Below are positions 4,974 through 13,978 of a DNA stretch of 17,043 bases, piece after piece. Both the position numbers and the translations under genes were made by a program. Below the pieces are notes generated by a model. The model had not been told where the DNA came from. It was given only the letters and a program-made list of their open reading frames with translations, and ran no database searches. Positions within the stretch are counted from its first letter, which is position 1; each line of letters begins with the position of its first letter. This DNA is from an uncultured Clostridia bacterium (lineage in GTDB: Bacteria > Bacillota > Clostridia > Christensenellales > Borkfalkiaceae), in NCBI GenBank assembly GCA_937920115.1, contig CALGVF010000321.1:1-17043 (forward strand). The letters are read 5' to 3'.

Positions 4974-7261
4974 ACGGGGCGTTAAAAATCAAGGCGTTGA
5001 GAGAGGTAAAGACCAACTTCAAGCAATACTTGTCGGTCGTTTTAATCGCCGCTCTCGCAGTCACGCTTTTTACCGGAATATGGGCGAACTACAAGGGCTT
5101 TCAGGATAAACTGTCGTATATTTACGAAAAATCGGCAATGTGCGACGGAATTATTACTATGGAAAGAGCCGACAACGAAGTCGAAAACTTTTTGAAAGAA
5201 AAGGGCGTTTCCTATCAGTCACGAATTTTCATGACGGCGAAAGTGGACGGTAAAAGCGTTTACGTCGCCACGTTCTCGAACTCGGACACAATGAACAAGC
5301 CTTTCGAGGAGACCGGCGAAATCGACGAAAACGGCATTTACTGCGACGAGAATTTCGTCAAAAGTCACCCCGTGGGCGAGGAGTTCGATATTACCTTTAC
5401 GCTCGGCGGCGAGAAAACGGCAAAAGCGAAGATTTCGCATACTATTTCCCACCCCGAGAGTCTCTGCAACTCGACTTACAACCCGTCGTTTTTATACGTC
5501 GGTGAAAAGGCGTTAGTAAACTTTTTAGGTCAGATTTACGATAAAATCTCCCCCGCCTTCATCGAATCGATGCTGCCATCGTTCAAAAATCAATATCTTA
5601 TACAAAGCGACAATGCGGCGGAAATCATAGCGGAAGCGAAAGACAAATTTCAGGACAAAGACTCGTTCGTATACGCGTTGGAGAGAAAGAATCTGCCGAC
5701 GAACGTAACGATAGAAGCGGACGTAATTCAAGCGGAAAAACTGCTGTACATATTCCCCGTGATATTCTACCTCGTAGCCGCTCTCATAATAGTGACTTCG
5801 GTCTCGCAACTTATAAACCGCGAGCAGAAAAATATCGGCATACTGAAATCGCTCGGCTACACCGACGGCGAAGTGTTCCTGCACTACACGGAAATTTTCG
5901 TGATACTCGGCTTTATCGGGGCGGCTGTCGGAACGATTTTAGGTCCGCTGATTATCCCGAGGGTTATGGGCGTGAAGTACGGAATACTCTACCAACTCCC
6001 CGACATACGGATAAAATTCTTCCGAGTCGAGTACCTTTTAAGCGCGGCTCTTATAATAATCATTTCGTTTTTAAGCGCGACGGCGGCGTGTCTCGGCTCG
6101 GTAAGATTAGCCCCCGCAAGGAGTTTAAGAGGTGAAAACTCCGTAAATATGAAGTTAAGTCCCTTAACGCATACTAAATTAAGCCAAAAACTGCCCCTTT
6201 CCGTAAAAATGGCGGTAAGGAATATGCGTAGAAAAGTGAGCCGCACGGTAATGGTAATCGTCGGCGTTGCGGGCTGCTCCGCCCTTCTTCTCTGCGGTTT
6301 CGGCATCGAGGACACCATAAACTACGGTCTCGACCTCGAATTTGAAAAGTACATTCCGTACGACGTGACGGTCGCATACTCGGACTACTCTTCACACAAG
6401 GACGAACTTTTATCTGCCGACGGCGCGGTCGCGGCGGACGAATACGCGAAATACACGGTAACGGCTCAGGGTAAAAACGTTTTATCCACTTATATTTACG
6501 TTTTCCCGACGGATTGCAAGGTCGCAAAACTACCGCTCGACGACGACACTCTGATTTTGACGACCAAACTTGCCAAAGATTTAGGCGTTTCGGTGGGCGA
6601 TAAAGTATCTTTTTCGATAAACGGAGCGACTTATTCGGATAAAGTTACGGCAATTACCGACCTTTGCATCACGCAAGGCGTAATCTTTACAAGCGGACAC
6701 TTCGCGGGCTTGAATTTAAGTCCGACGGGAGCGTACGTAAAAACGGAAAGCCCCGAAAAAGCCGATATTCTTTCGCCCGAATACTCGAAATACGACGGAG
6801 TAAGTTCGGCAATGTCGATGTCGGAAATGCGGAATCACGCGAACAATACCGTCTCAACCATTCGGGTAATGACCCTCACCATAAGGGTTTTCGCGATACT
6901 TCTCGCGATAGTCGTTTTATACAACCTCGCCCTTTTGAACTTCAAGGAACGAACGAAAGATATAGCGACTTTAAAAGTTCTCGGTTTCTCGGCGTTTGAA
7001 ACGGCGGTTTCGTTCGTAATAGAAATCATCACGCTGACCGTTTTCGGTTCGCTCATAGGACTGTTTTTCGGTTATCCGTTACTTTATGCGGTGCTGTCGA
7101 TAAACGAAACGCCGCTCATAAGTTACATATACCATATATACGCTCGCTCGTTTGTTTACACCGTTCTTTTAACGGGAGTGACGAGCCTTGCGATAAACTC
7201 ATTGTTTGGACTTTTAACGAACAAAGTCAAAATGACCGAGTCGCTCAAATCGGTCGAATAA
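4967..7261 (+). CDS. ABC transporter permease with two FtsX-like domains
   Basis: A 764-residue membrane protein, partner of the preceding ATPase. A first membrane segment (about 20-38) is followed by an extracytoplasmic domain (about 40-255), then three segments near 259-279, 307-330 and 356-378 forming the first FtsX domain. A fifth segment (about 425-445) starts the second half, with another external domain and three segments near 635-657, 680-705 and 728-750. The coupling loops NREQKNIGILKSLGYTDGEV (284-303) and KERTKDIATLKVLGFSAFET repeat the same pattern, showing an internal duplication. The ATG at 4967 lies in ATGGTAA, overlapping the ATPase stop, with AAGGAGA 12 bases upstream; a longer frame from 4880 would run far into the ATPase gene. 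Substrate is unknown. In Firmicutes such pairs often confer peptide-antibiotic export or resistance, but no sensor kinase is adjacent here. Confidence 0.92.
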   Translation: MVNGALKIKALREVKTNFKQYLSVVLIAALAVTLFTGIWANYKGFQDKLSYIYEKSAMCDGIITMERADNEVENFLKEKGVSYQSRIFMTAKVDGKSVYVATFSNSDTMNKPFEETGEIDENGIYCDENFVKSHPVGEEFDITFTLGGEKTAKAKISHTISHPESLCNSTYNPSFLYVGEKALVNFLGQIYDKISPAFIESMLPSFKNQYLIQSDNAAEIIAEAKDKFQDKDSFVYALERKNLPTNVTIEADVIQAEKLLYIFPVIFYLVAALIIVTSVSQLINREQKNIGILKSLGYTDGEVFLHYTEIFVILGFIGAAVGTILGPLIIPRVMGVKYGILYQLPDIRIKFFRVEYLLSAALIIIISFLSATAACLGSVRLAPARSLRGENSVNMKLSPLTHTKLSQKLPLSVKMAVRNMRRKVSRTVMVIVGVAGCSALLLCGFGIEDTINYGLDLEFEKYIPYDVTVAYSDYSSHKDELLSADGAVAADEYAKYTVTAQGKNVLSTYIYVFPTDCKVAKLPLDDDTLILTTKLAKDLGVSVGDKVSFSINGATYSDKVTAITDLCITQGVIFTSGHFAGLNLSPTGAYVKTESPEKADILSPEYSKYDGVSSAMSMSEMRNHANNTVSTIRVMTLTIRVFAILLAIVVLYNLALLNFKERTKDIATLKVLGFSAFETAVSFVIEIITLTVFGSLIGLFFGYPLLYAVLSINETPLISYIYHIYARSFVYTVLLTGVTSLAINSLFGLLTNKVKMTESLKSVE

Positions 7262-7294
7262 CACACAAAAACCCTCGTATAGGTCGATTATCGT

Positions 7295-8008
7295 ATGAAT
7301 AATAAATTTATCAGAACGGATATGCTCTTCGGAAAAGGCAGTTCGGAAAAACTGAAAAGTAAAAAAGTCGCCGTGTTCGGAGCGGGCGGCGTGGGCGGCT
7401 ACTGCATAGAAGCGTTGGTACGTTCGGGAGTCGGAACGATTGAAGTTATCGACAACGACAAGGTAAGCGAGTCGAATATCAACAGGCAGATTATCGCCAC
7501 CGAAAAGACTATCGGAATGAAGAAAACCGAGGCTATAAAACGCCGCGCGGAAGAGATAAACTCCGAGGTTATTATTATCCCGAGAGACCTCTTCTACTCG
7601 CCCGAAACGGAAAGCCTTTTCGACTTTTCTTCTTACGACTACGTAGTGGACGCGATAGACACCGTGACGGGCAAAATCTCGCTTGCGAAAAACTGCTACG
7701 AAAAGGGCGTTAAGATAATCAGTTCGATGGGTTGCGGGAACAAAATTCACCCCGAGATGCTGAAAGTCGCGGATATTTACAAGACGAGCGTTTGTCCGCT
7801 TGCGAAAGTGATGCGAAGGGAGTTAAAGGCTCGGGGCGTTAAGAAACTGAAAGTCGTGTACTCGGAAGAAGAGGCGAGAACGCCTTGTTTTCAGCCCGAA
7901 AGCGAAGTAACGGCGAAAAAGCAAACGCCCGCGAGTTGTGCTTTCGTACCGGGAGTCGCGGGACTCATAATCGCGGGAGAAGTTATAAAGGACTTGCTCG
8001 GAATATAG
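7295..8008 (+). CDS. tcdA: TcdA/HesA-type tRNA threonylcarbamoyladenosine dehydratase
   Basis: The 237-residue protein belongs to the ThiF/MoeB/HesA E1-like superfamily. It has the nucleotide-binding GAGGVGG (29-35), the acidic strand end VIDNDKV (51-57), ESNINRQ with the catalytic arginine region (59-65), and VDAIDTV (118-124). Length and the SMGCGNKIHPE segment (144-154, compare SMGAGNK in TcdA/CsdL) favour TcdA, which adenylates t6A37 in tRNA and closes it to cyclic t6A. There is no second ubiquitin-like partner gene nearby, which argues against ThiF or MoeB. Three cysteines (167, 198, 215) are possible zinc or redox residues. The start has only a weak upstream AGG. It follows the permease by 33 bases, and read-through from that operon is likely. 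Function is inferred from family. Confidence 0.85.
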   Translation: MNNKFIRTDMLFGKGSSEKLKSKKVAVFGAGGVGGYCIEALVRSGVGTIEVIDNDKVSESNINRQIIATEKTIGMKKTEAIKRRAEEINSEVIIIPRDLFYSPETESLFDFSSYDYVVDAIDTVTGKISLAKNCYEKGVKIISSMGCGNKIHPEMLKVADIYKTSVCPLAKVMRRELKARGVKKLKVVYSEEEARTPCFQPESEVTAKKQTPASCAFVPGVAGLIIAGEVIKDLLGI

Positions 8009-8018
8009 TCGATAAAAG

Positions 8019-8047
8019 TTGATTTTTTCGGCGATATGTGATAAAAT
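8019..8047 (+). promoter_or_regulatory. Promoter of rplI
   Basis: TTGATT (8019-8024), 17 bases, then TAAAAT (8042-8047). This is the same -35 word and spacing as the HPr-like gene promoter. It starts 10 bases after the TcdA stop and gives a very short leader carrying AAGGAGG before the rplI ATG at 8069. Confidence 0.7.
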
Positions 8048-8068
8048 ACAATCAAAAAGGAGGCAGTT

Positions 8069-8512
8069 ATGAAAGTAATATTGCTTGCAGACGTGAAAGG
8101 CACGGGAAAGAAGAACGAAGTCGTCGAGGTAAGCGACGGCTACGCAAGAAATTGCCTTTTGAAAAAGAAACTTGCCATTGAGGCGACGAGTACGGAAATA
8201 AACGCCGTAAACAATAAAATCAAGGCTCAGGAATTCCACAAAGCGGAAGAAATCAAGAAATGGAAAGAACTTGCCGCTTCGATGAAAGGAAGTGAAATCA
8301 AATGTTCGGTCAAATGCGGCGAAAACGGCAGAATTTTCGGAAGCGTGACCTCGAAGGAAATCGCGGACAAACTGTCGGAAGCGGGCTACGAGGTAGACAA
8401 AAAGAAGATAATCTTAAAAGAGCCGATTAAGACCCCCGGAGTATACACGGTAGAAATCAAATTCCTGCCCGACGTATCGACGAAAATCACGGTAAACGTT
8501 TCGGCGGAATAA
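8069..8512 (+). CDS. rplI: 50S ribosomal protein L9
   Basis: The 147-residue length and sequence are typical of bL9. The N-terminal rRNA-binding domain (1-50) reads MKVILLADVKGTGKKNEVVEV then DGYARNCLLKKKLAIEAT. It is joined by a long charged helix (about 45-75) to the C-terminal domain with GRIFGSVTSKEIADKL (about 86-101) and the closing strand KFLPDVSTKITVNV. The usual N-F/Y-L...G of the L9 signature is NCLLKKKL here, a mild deviation. Start is firm: AAGGAGG followed by ATG. L9 is often next to rpsF-ssb-rpsR or dnaB; here it is alone, with its own promoter upstream and a set of hairpins and a strong terminator downstream, so it is monocistronic. Confidence 0.96.
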   Translation: MKVILLADVKGTGKKNEVVEVSDGYARNCLLKKKLAIEATSTEINAVNNKIKAQEFHKAEEIKKWKELAASMKGSEIKCSVKCGENGRIFGSVTSKEIADKLSEAGYEVDKKKIILKEPIKTPGVYTVEIKFLPDVSTKITVNVSAE

Positions 8513-8515
8513 CTG

Positions 8516-8582
8516 CGGGCGAAGCCCGTTTAAAGCAAAAAAAACTTATAAAGTCTCCGCCGAGCAAGGGAAGACTTTGTAA
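8516..8582 (+). terminator. Two hairpins following rplI
   Basis: CGGGC-GAA-GCCCG (8516-8528) is followed by TTT only, and a longer stem TTATAAAGTCT (8546-8556) with AGACTTTGTAA (8572-8582, one G-U pair) has no T-run after it. They may be partial terminators or mRNA end protectors that sit before the strong terminator at 8595. Confidence 0.5.
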
Positions 8583-8594
8583 AAATTAAACGAC

Positions 8595-8629
8595 AAAAAA
8601 AACTCCGCTTAAAAAACGGAGTTTTTTTT
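8595..8629. terminator. Strong bidirectional intrinsic terminator
   Basis: An A-run leading into ACTCCG pairs with CGGAGT leading into a T-run, 13 bp in total (8595-8607 with 8617-8629), around a 9-base loop. On either strand the stem is followed by eight T. It ends rplI on the plus strand and, 3 bases after the stop codon, the glycan operon on the minus strand. Confidence 0.92.
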
Positions 8630-8632
8630 CGT

Positions 8633-9883
8633 TCAGTCTATCTTAGAAAGAGGCATTACGTCTACTATTTTCCTTTCCCTGTACTTCCCGTTCGTGAAAT
8701 CGGGAACGGCTACGGGTTTGCCGCCGCTTTCAATCGATTGTTCCGACAATGCGGTAACGCACATCATCGCGCACGCTTCGTATACGTCTATCGGCATATC
8801 CTCCTTGTTTTTCACCGCTCGGAAAAAATGTTTCAACATTATATAGTCCATTCCGCCGTGTCCCGTTTTGAGTTGCTCCTCGGTTATATTTTTCCAATCT
8901 TCGGGCAGGTACTCCGAATAATCGTCCTGACTGTTCAACGAGTCCTGTATCACGTTTTTATCGTGATTGAATTTATCGCCGTCGATAACCACCGCCCTCA
9001 AAGTCTGATTGTAATACCCCTTCGTTCCGCTGACCGTTATTTCGCGGTCGTAAAGTCTCGGCAGGGAAGTGTCGAGTTTTAGCGTTATGAGTTCGCCGTT
9101 TTCGCACTCTATCATGGTAGTCACCACGTCGCCCTGCTTCCACTTAGTGCCTTTGAGTTCGGCGACTTCTTCGTGAGCGTTTACATACTCTTCGAGTCCT
9201 CTCGCCTTGGAAGCCATCGCGGTGAGTCTCGTAAACTTATTGCCGCGGGTTATGCCGAGAAGTTTGACGATGGGTCCGAGTTCGTGAGTCGGATAATTCT
9301 CGCAGTTGTGATTTTTATACTCTTCGAGTCTGTAATGTCCGCGTTTCAGACCGACTTCGGTAATCTCGTTTCTGAGGTCGTGACAATACGCCCCGTGACA
9401 ATAGCATATCTCGCCGAGTTTTCCGTTGCGGGCGAGCGAAGTCGCGAGAAGTTCGTCCTTGTTGTAACAGCAATTTTCGAGGAACATAAAAGGCGTTTTC
9501 GTCCTCTCGTAGGCGGCGACGAGTTTTTCCATATCGCAGGTATTATGCGTGCCGCCGACTTCTATCCCGACGGGAATACCCTTTTCCATCGCCGCGAGAG
9601 CGACTTCGACGTGCGAAGCCCAACTCGTGCAGACGATTACCGCGTCCACGCCGAAATTCAACACCTCTTTATAATCGGTCGTTTCAAACGGCTTGTTCTG
9701 ACCCGCCGCGACTATCTTTTCAGCCGCGAAAGCGAGTCTTTCCTTATACCCGTCGCAAATCGCCGTAACTAAAACCTCGGAATTATTGAGAATATTGCCG
9801 AGAAGTCCTATCGACCCGTCGACCATTCCGTAAGCCGCCCCGCGTTGCCCTAAACCTATCAAACCTATTTTTAGTCTGTCCAT
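8633..9883 (-). CDS. Gfo/Idh/MocA oxidoreductase, GH109-like (NAD-dependent glycosidase type)
   Basis: The 416-residue protein starts with a Rossmann nucleotide-binding motif (GLIGLGQRG, 7-15) and has the two-domain Gfo/Idh/MocA layout. Several segments look like GH109 alpha-N-acetylgalactosaminidases: ENCCY (136-140), HDLR (168-171), NYPTHELGP (196-204), and GHGGMDY (341-347). GH109 enzymes hold NAD and cleave by transient oxidation at C3 followed by elimination, not by ordinary hydrolysis. Typical members read YPTHGLGP; here the residue after His is Glu, so the substrate may differ. There is no signal peptide or twin-arginine leader, unlike some exported GH109 proteins, so it is probably cytoplasmic. 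AAGGAG precedes the ATG, and the gap to the GH94 gene is 15 bases. It is the last gene of the operon. A plain sugar dehydrogenase remains possible. Confidence 0.85.
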   Translation of the reverse strand: MDRLKIGLIGLGQRGAAYGMVDGSIGLLGNILNNSEVLVTAICDGYKERLAFAAEKIVAAGQNKPFETTDYKEVLNFGVDAVIVCTSWASHVEVALAAMEKGIPVGIEVGGTHNTCDMEKLVAAYERTKTPFMFLENCCYNKDELLATSLARNGKLGEICYCHGAYCHDLRNEITEVGLKRGHYRLEEYKNHNCENYPTHELGPIVKLLGITRGNKFTRLTAMASKARGLEEYVNAHEEVAELKGTKWKQGDVVTTMIECENGELITLKLDTSLPRLYDREITVSGTKGYYNQTLRAVVIDGDKFNHDKNVIQDSLNSQDDYSEYLPEDWKNITEEQLKTGHGGMDYIMLKHFFRAVKNKEDMPIDVYEACAMMCVTALSEQSIESGGKPVAVPDFTNGKYRERKIVDVMPLSKID

Positions 9884-9898
9884 ATCCGTCTCCTTCGT

Positions 9899-12184
9899 TT
9901 AAAATTTACACAATACCTTGTGAACGTCGCCTTTCCCCGTAAGCGGCAGTTTTTCGACCTTTTTTCCGTCGCATATCAACTCTTTTTCGTCCGATTTTTC
10001 GTAGCGAATTTCGTAGATTTCGCCCCTGTATACCCGCCTTGCGGTAACGCCGTCCCACTCTTTCGGAAGGCAGGGCGAAACTTCGAGACCGTCGAAAGTC
10101 GGCTTCACGCCGCACATATACTCGGTAACGCACCTGTATAGCCAACCCGCCGTTCCCGTTACCCAACTCATGGGGGCGTAGCCCGCGATATACTTGTTTT
10201 CGGGTCCCATATACATATTGCTCACGGCGTAAGGCTCGACTCCGTTGTCGGGGTTCGAGGGGTTGTCGTAAGAAATCATTTTCAAGGTTTTATATGCCGA
10301 ATCGGCTTTGCCGAGCATACAGTCGGCGGCGATTTTAAACGCCACTCCGTGATTGTACACCGCCCCGTTTTCGACGAGTCCGGGCTGAAAATAGGACGCT
10401 CTGCCGATATTGTCGTCCCCGCGGGTAAAACTCGGGCGGCACTGAACGTAGCCGTAATCGCATTTCAGATTTTTTTCGACTTCGTCCATTATTTCGAGCC
10501 GCTCTTTTTCACTTCCTATTCCCGCGAGTACCGACCAAGTCTGCGGATTTAAGAAGGTCCTTTCCTCGCCGCCGATTATTTCGTCCTCGTCGTTGTACCC
10601 GTATATATAACGACCGCCTTTAAAGCCGTGTAATTTTACCGCCGAAATCAGTTCGTCTTTTCGTTTTTCGTACCCGATTATAAGCCCGTCGTTTCCCGAT
10701 ATTTTCAGAATTTCAATCAGTTCGCCGACCGCCTTTACAGTCGCAATCGAAAGCCACACGCTCTCGCCCTTGTTCTTTCTCCCGACGCTGTTCATACTGT
10801 CGTTCCAATCGCCGCCACGCCATAAGACGAGGTTGCGTTTACCCCTCGAACCCAAGAGGTAATCGGTCGCCGCGAGAATATGCTCCAAAACCGTTCCGAC
10901 TTTGCCGCCCGTAACGTAAGGTTCGGTGACGAACGCGTCCGAATAGTTTGAATTTTCGTAACTGTCGCCCTTTAAATAGGGTACTTTCTCGCTTAAAATC
11001 GACAAATCGCCGCTTTCGTTCAGGTACGAGAGAACGGCTCCCGCTATCCACACGCCGCCGTCGTTGTACGGGAATTTAAAACTCGGCTCGAACATTCTTA
11101 TCGGGTTGCCGTCCTCGTACTGATATTTTAAGGCGTGTAAAATCTGTTTTTTCGCGAGTTCCGTATCCATCGAAACGAACGCCGTTATATCCTGCATTAC
11201 GTCGCGGAAACCCTTTCCGTAAAGTCTCCCCCACGTTTTGCCGAGAGAAGTCTGCCTTTTGAGCCATATATTCGTCTGAGAATTAAGGTACTTATCGGGC
11301 GAGTTTAACGTGAAAACTTCGTATTCGCTCGCGTTTTCAGCCGAAACTCTTTTCAATTCGGCTTCAAAAGTCGTATCTTCGAGATGCTTTTTCCTTAATT
11401 TTTCGACCTCTTCGAAATTTCTCGCCGCAAACGAACAGAAAGTCGACTCGAAAGTATCGCTCTCCGAGAAAATATCCGAAAACTGAAACGCGGCGACGTA
11501 TTCGGGTTCAAAAGTCGCACCCTTACAAGAAAGTTTATCGTTTTTAATTCCCTTCGGGTTGTCGTATTCGTAGTACTCGCCTCTGAAATCGGAATGAGAG
11601 AGGTCGTAAGCGGAATATTTTTTGTCGCACCCGACGAACACCTTAGTATAGTCGTTGGGCAGGGCGAAACCGTCGTGACAGTACAAAAGCCCGTTCAGTT
11701 TTTCGTCGTTATCCGCGTACCCATAGGCGTCGTGCCAAGACAACGCGGGGGTGGGTTCGATACAGAAATACCCGTCTATAAGTCGATTATCTCGGTTTTT
11801 GTTCGTAATCTTAACGTTGTATAACGCCACGGCGTCGTCTTTCGGAACGCATATCGTAAAGACCGTTTCGACGCCCTTATATTCCGAAATGATTTTCTGA
11901 TAATTTATCCCAACGTGAGTCTCGTAAACTTTGAAAGGCAAATCTCCGTAGTTTCTGTTCGGGGAATAAACCTCGCCCGTACTTTTATCCTTTATATATA
12001 CGTTTCTTACGCCTTTCTCGATATTTCGTCTCTGAGTTCCTATTGCCCGCCAAAAAAAACCGTGACCGAACTGATCGCTGCTGCAAACGGCTTTTTCGTT
12101 CCACAGATAGTTGAGCCACGGTCTGCGAGGCTTCATATCCTCTATTATATACTCTTTGTTTTCGTCGTCAAAATAACCTTTCAT
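9899..12184 (-). CDS. GH94 family glycoside phosphorylase
   Basis: The 761-residue protein has GH94 architecture: an N-terminal beta-sandwich domain (1 to about 280, opening MKGYFDDENKEYII), a linker, an (alpha/alpha)6 barrel (about 295-690) and a small C-terminal domain. Barrel motifs are KGFRDVMQD (324-332), GGDWNDSMN (457-465, with Asp462 at the expected general-acid position), NPQTW (546-550), and the phosphate-site segments ENGAVYNHG (605-613) and SWVTGTAGW (673-681). GH94 enzymes split beta-linked disaccharides with phosphate to give a sugar-1-phosphate, saving ATP. Members act on cellobiose, chitobiose, laminaribiose, cellobionate and others; I cannot tell which from sequence alone. 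The GH20 gene upstream hints at a substrate with N-acetylhexosamine. No signal peptide, so cytoplasmic. AAGG lies before the ATG; the gap to the GH20 gene is 28 bases. Confidence 0.9.
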   Translation of the reverse strand: MKGYFDDENKEYIIEDMKPRRPWLNYLWNEKAVCSSDQFGHGFFWRAIGTQRRNIEKGVRNVYIKDKSTGEVYSPNRNYGDLPFKVYETHVGINYQKIISEYKGVETVFTICVPKDDAVALYNVKITNKNRDNRLIDGYFCIEPTPALSWHDAYGYADNDEKLNGLLYCHDGFALPNDYTKVFVGCDKKYSAYDLSHSDFRGEYYEYDNPKGIKNDKLSCKGATFEPEYVAAFQFSDIFSESDTFESTFCSFAARNFEEVEKLRKKHLEDTTFEAELKRVSAENASEYEVFTLNSPDKYLNSQTNIWLKRQTSLGKTWGRLYGKGFRDVMQDITAFVSMDTELAKKQILHALKYQYEDGNPIRMFEPSFKFPYNDGGVWIAGAVLSYLNESGDLSILSEKVPYLKGDSYENSNYSDAFVTEPYVTGGKVGTVLEHILAATDYLLGSRGKRNLVLWRGGDWNDSMNSVGRKNKGESVWLSIATVKAVGELIEILKISGNDGLIIGYEKRKDELISAVKLHGFKGGRYIYGYNDEDEIIGGEERTFLNPQTWSVLAGIGSEKERLEIMDEVEKNLKCDYGYVQCRPSFTRGDDNIGRASYFQPGLVENGAVYNHGVAFKIAADCMLGKADSAYKTLKMISYDNPSNPDNGVEPYAVSNMYMGPENKYIAGYAPMSWVTGTAGWLYRCVTEYMCGVKPTFDGLEVSPCLPKEWDGVTARRVYRGEIYEIRYEKSDEKELICDGKKVEKLPLTGKGDVHKVLCKF

Positions 12185-12212
12185 GATATACCTTGAATTA
12201 AATATTCGTCGT

Positions 12213-13793
12213 TTATAAATTCATACTCGCAACGGTAACGTTGTTGATATGACTTTGGAAACAGAAGTTCGCCGTTTTGCCGACTCCGACCTCGAACGGC
12301 AGAACGGGAGCTTCGAGTTCCTCGATTTTATCGATTTTCCCGTCGAGATAATCGAGAATTACCTCTTTACAACTTTCGAGTCTCATCAGAAGTCCGCCGA
12401 GTCGCATTTCGTGAAGTTCGAGACCGAACGACTTGTTTTCTCTGTTCCAACGAGCCTTGAAACCGACGACAAACCTTTTCAGCCGCTTTATAAGTTCGGG
12501 GTAAACCTCGTTCGCTATGCGACCGAGTTCCTCGGCGTCTTTGTCGAGGTAAGCCTTTCGCGTTCTGACCCCGAGGTCGTATTTGAGTTCCATTACTCTG
12601 CAAAAATCGGACAGATTGTCGAAAATATATTTAAACTCGCCCGCGTTTTTAGCCGCGTATTTGATTTTTAAAGCGTAATTTTTATACGGCGTTCCGTCGC
12701 CGAGCGAGATATGATAATCGAATCTGCCGACAAAAGGGTCGTTATAAAAGCCCCAACGGCTCGGATTGTTGCAACCCGTTCTGTCTGCGATTTCGTTCGG
12801 CAAATCGAGAGCGAGAAAAGTATCGAATTTCACGCCGTAAGTCTCGCCGAATTTTCTCTTTATATCGCCGTCTTTCGTTCCGTAAAGGTACTTTTCCGCA
12901 CAGTAGAAAAGAGTGGGAAGAGCGGCGAAACACGAACAGTCCCGCCCGTCGTCGCCCCATACGGTCATGGTGACGTCCTTTATTCCACGTTCGCGGCAAC
13001 ATTGCATAGCGTATTTCATAGTAAACATAGAATGTTTATTCATAGGGGCGTAACCCGTCCACGCCCAAGCCCCGCCCGCAAACGAGACCTTGTCGGTAAG
13101 AGCGAGGTGCTTTTTTATGTTGTCGTCGTAATGCTTTTTGCCGTCGTGGTAATAGTCCCAATAACAAAGGGTAACGTTTTCGGGAATTTCGCGGCTGTCG
13201 CCCTTTTCGGTCATATTCATAATTAAGTCCGACCACATAGAGGGCTTGAACCCGTACTTTTCCGCAATTTTTCCGACTTTCAGCAAATGGTCGTAGAGTA
13301 CGCCCCGAACGTTCTCGGGATAGCCGTGTTTGTCGAGATATTTACCCCTGCCCATCATCGGGGCTTCGTCCATACCTATATTGACTTTATCGGTATCGAA
13401 GCATTTTCTTAACGCTACGAACATTTTTTCGATAAGTTCGTAGGTTTTTTCTTCGCCGACGAGCAGAATGTTCGATAAATCTCTTATTTCGCCGTAGGCG
13501 TTCCACTTGAAAATGCCTTCTAAATGAGCGAGGGTCTGAATGAACGGAATAGCCGTAAGACCTATGCTCTTACAATAGTCGTTGATTTCTTTAAGTTCCA
13601 CCGAAGAATATCTGCCGCGAAGGTGTCCGAAATAGGGTTCGCCCTCAATTTCGTAAGTGTCTTCTATATAAAGTCCGAGCGAATTATACCCCGCTTTTTT
13701 TATAAGGTCGGCAAATCTTTTGACCTCTTCGACTTTCATAACACCGTCTCTCGACATATCGAGCATGACGCACAGCGTTCTTTCGTTTTCCAT
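12213..13793 (-). CDS. GH20 beta-N-acetylhexosaminidase, GcnA/GH20C type
   Basis: The 526-residue protein is a GH20 enzyme of the single-barrel type known from streptococcal GcnA and GH20C. It has YIEDTYEIEGEPYFG (42-56), AHLEGIFKW, the catalytic pair in IGMDEAPMMGRGKYLDKHG (Asp142, Glu143), AWAWTGY (242-248) and WGDDG (279-283). GH20 enzymes use the substrate acetamido group as nucleophile, with the Asp orienting it and the Glu as acid/base. They remove terminal beta-GlcNAc or beta-GalNAc. There is no domain-2 (GH20b) region and no signal peptide, in keeping with an intracellular exo-enzyme. The start is the ATG at 13793, with GAGG seven bases before it; a GTG at 13799 is too close to that site. 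It lies just downstream of a 386-base gap holding a repeat element, so it may need its own promoter. Confidence 0.9.
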   Translation of the reverse strand: MENERTLCVMLDMSRDGVMKVEEVKRFADLIKKAGYNSLGLYIEDTYEIEGEPYFGHLRGRYSSVELKEINDYCKSIGLTAIPFIQTLAHLEGIFKWNAYGEIRDLSNILLVGEEKTYELIEKMFVALRKCFDTDKVNIGMDEAPMMGRGKYLDKHGYPENVRGVLYDHLLKVGKIAEKYGFKPSMWSDLIMNMTEKGDSREIPENVTLCYWDYYHDGKKHYDDNIKKHLALTDKVSFAGGAWAWTGYAPMNKHSMFTMKYAMQCCRERGIKDVTMTVWGDDGRDCSCFAALPTLFYCAEKYLYGTKDGDIKRKFGETYGVKFDTFLALDLPNEIADRTGCNNPSRWGFYNDPFVGRFDYHISLGDGTPYKNYALKIKYAAKNAGEFKYIFDNLSDFCRVMELKYDLGVRTRKAYLDKDAEELGRIANEVYPELIKRLKRFVVGFKARWNRENKSFGLELHEMRLGGLLMRLESCKEVILDYLDGKIDKIEELEAPVLPFEVGVGKTANFCFQSHINNVTVASMNL

Positions 13794-13867
13794 AATCACA
13801 CCTCTTTTATTTTTTATTTATCCTTTCGTGCTAATCTTTCGGGACGACCGTTACAAACATACCAAAT

Positions 13868-13911
13868 CGCTTCCTCATTCGGGGGTAAATTCCTCCGTTG
13901 AAACGGAGGAA
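13868..13911. repeat. Solo arm related to element B plus a perfect hairpin
   Basis: The bases CGCTTCCTCATTCGGGGG (13868-13885) match the left arm of element B at 17 of 18 positions and lie in the same orientation. Next to it, TTCCTCCGTT pairs perfectly with AACGGAGGAA (13890-13899 with 13902-13911). It looks like a partial or decayed copy of the same repeat family. Confidence 0.55.
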
Positions 13912-13978
13912 ATGTCGCAAAGCAACAAAAGAGGCAGGGAATGGGTTGACGGAACGTAATTTTAAAAACGGCAGACAA

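Noticed and set aside
9173..9772. Plus-strand open frame of 199 codons inside the GH109-like gene
   Set aside because: It is antisense to a gene with clear motifs throughout, with no ribosome-binding site and no recognisable protein features.
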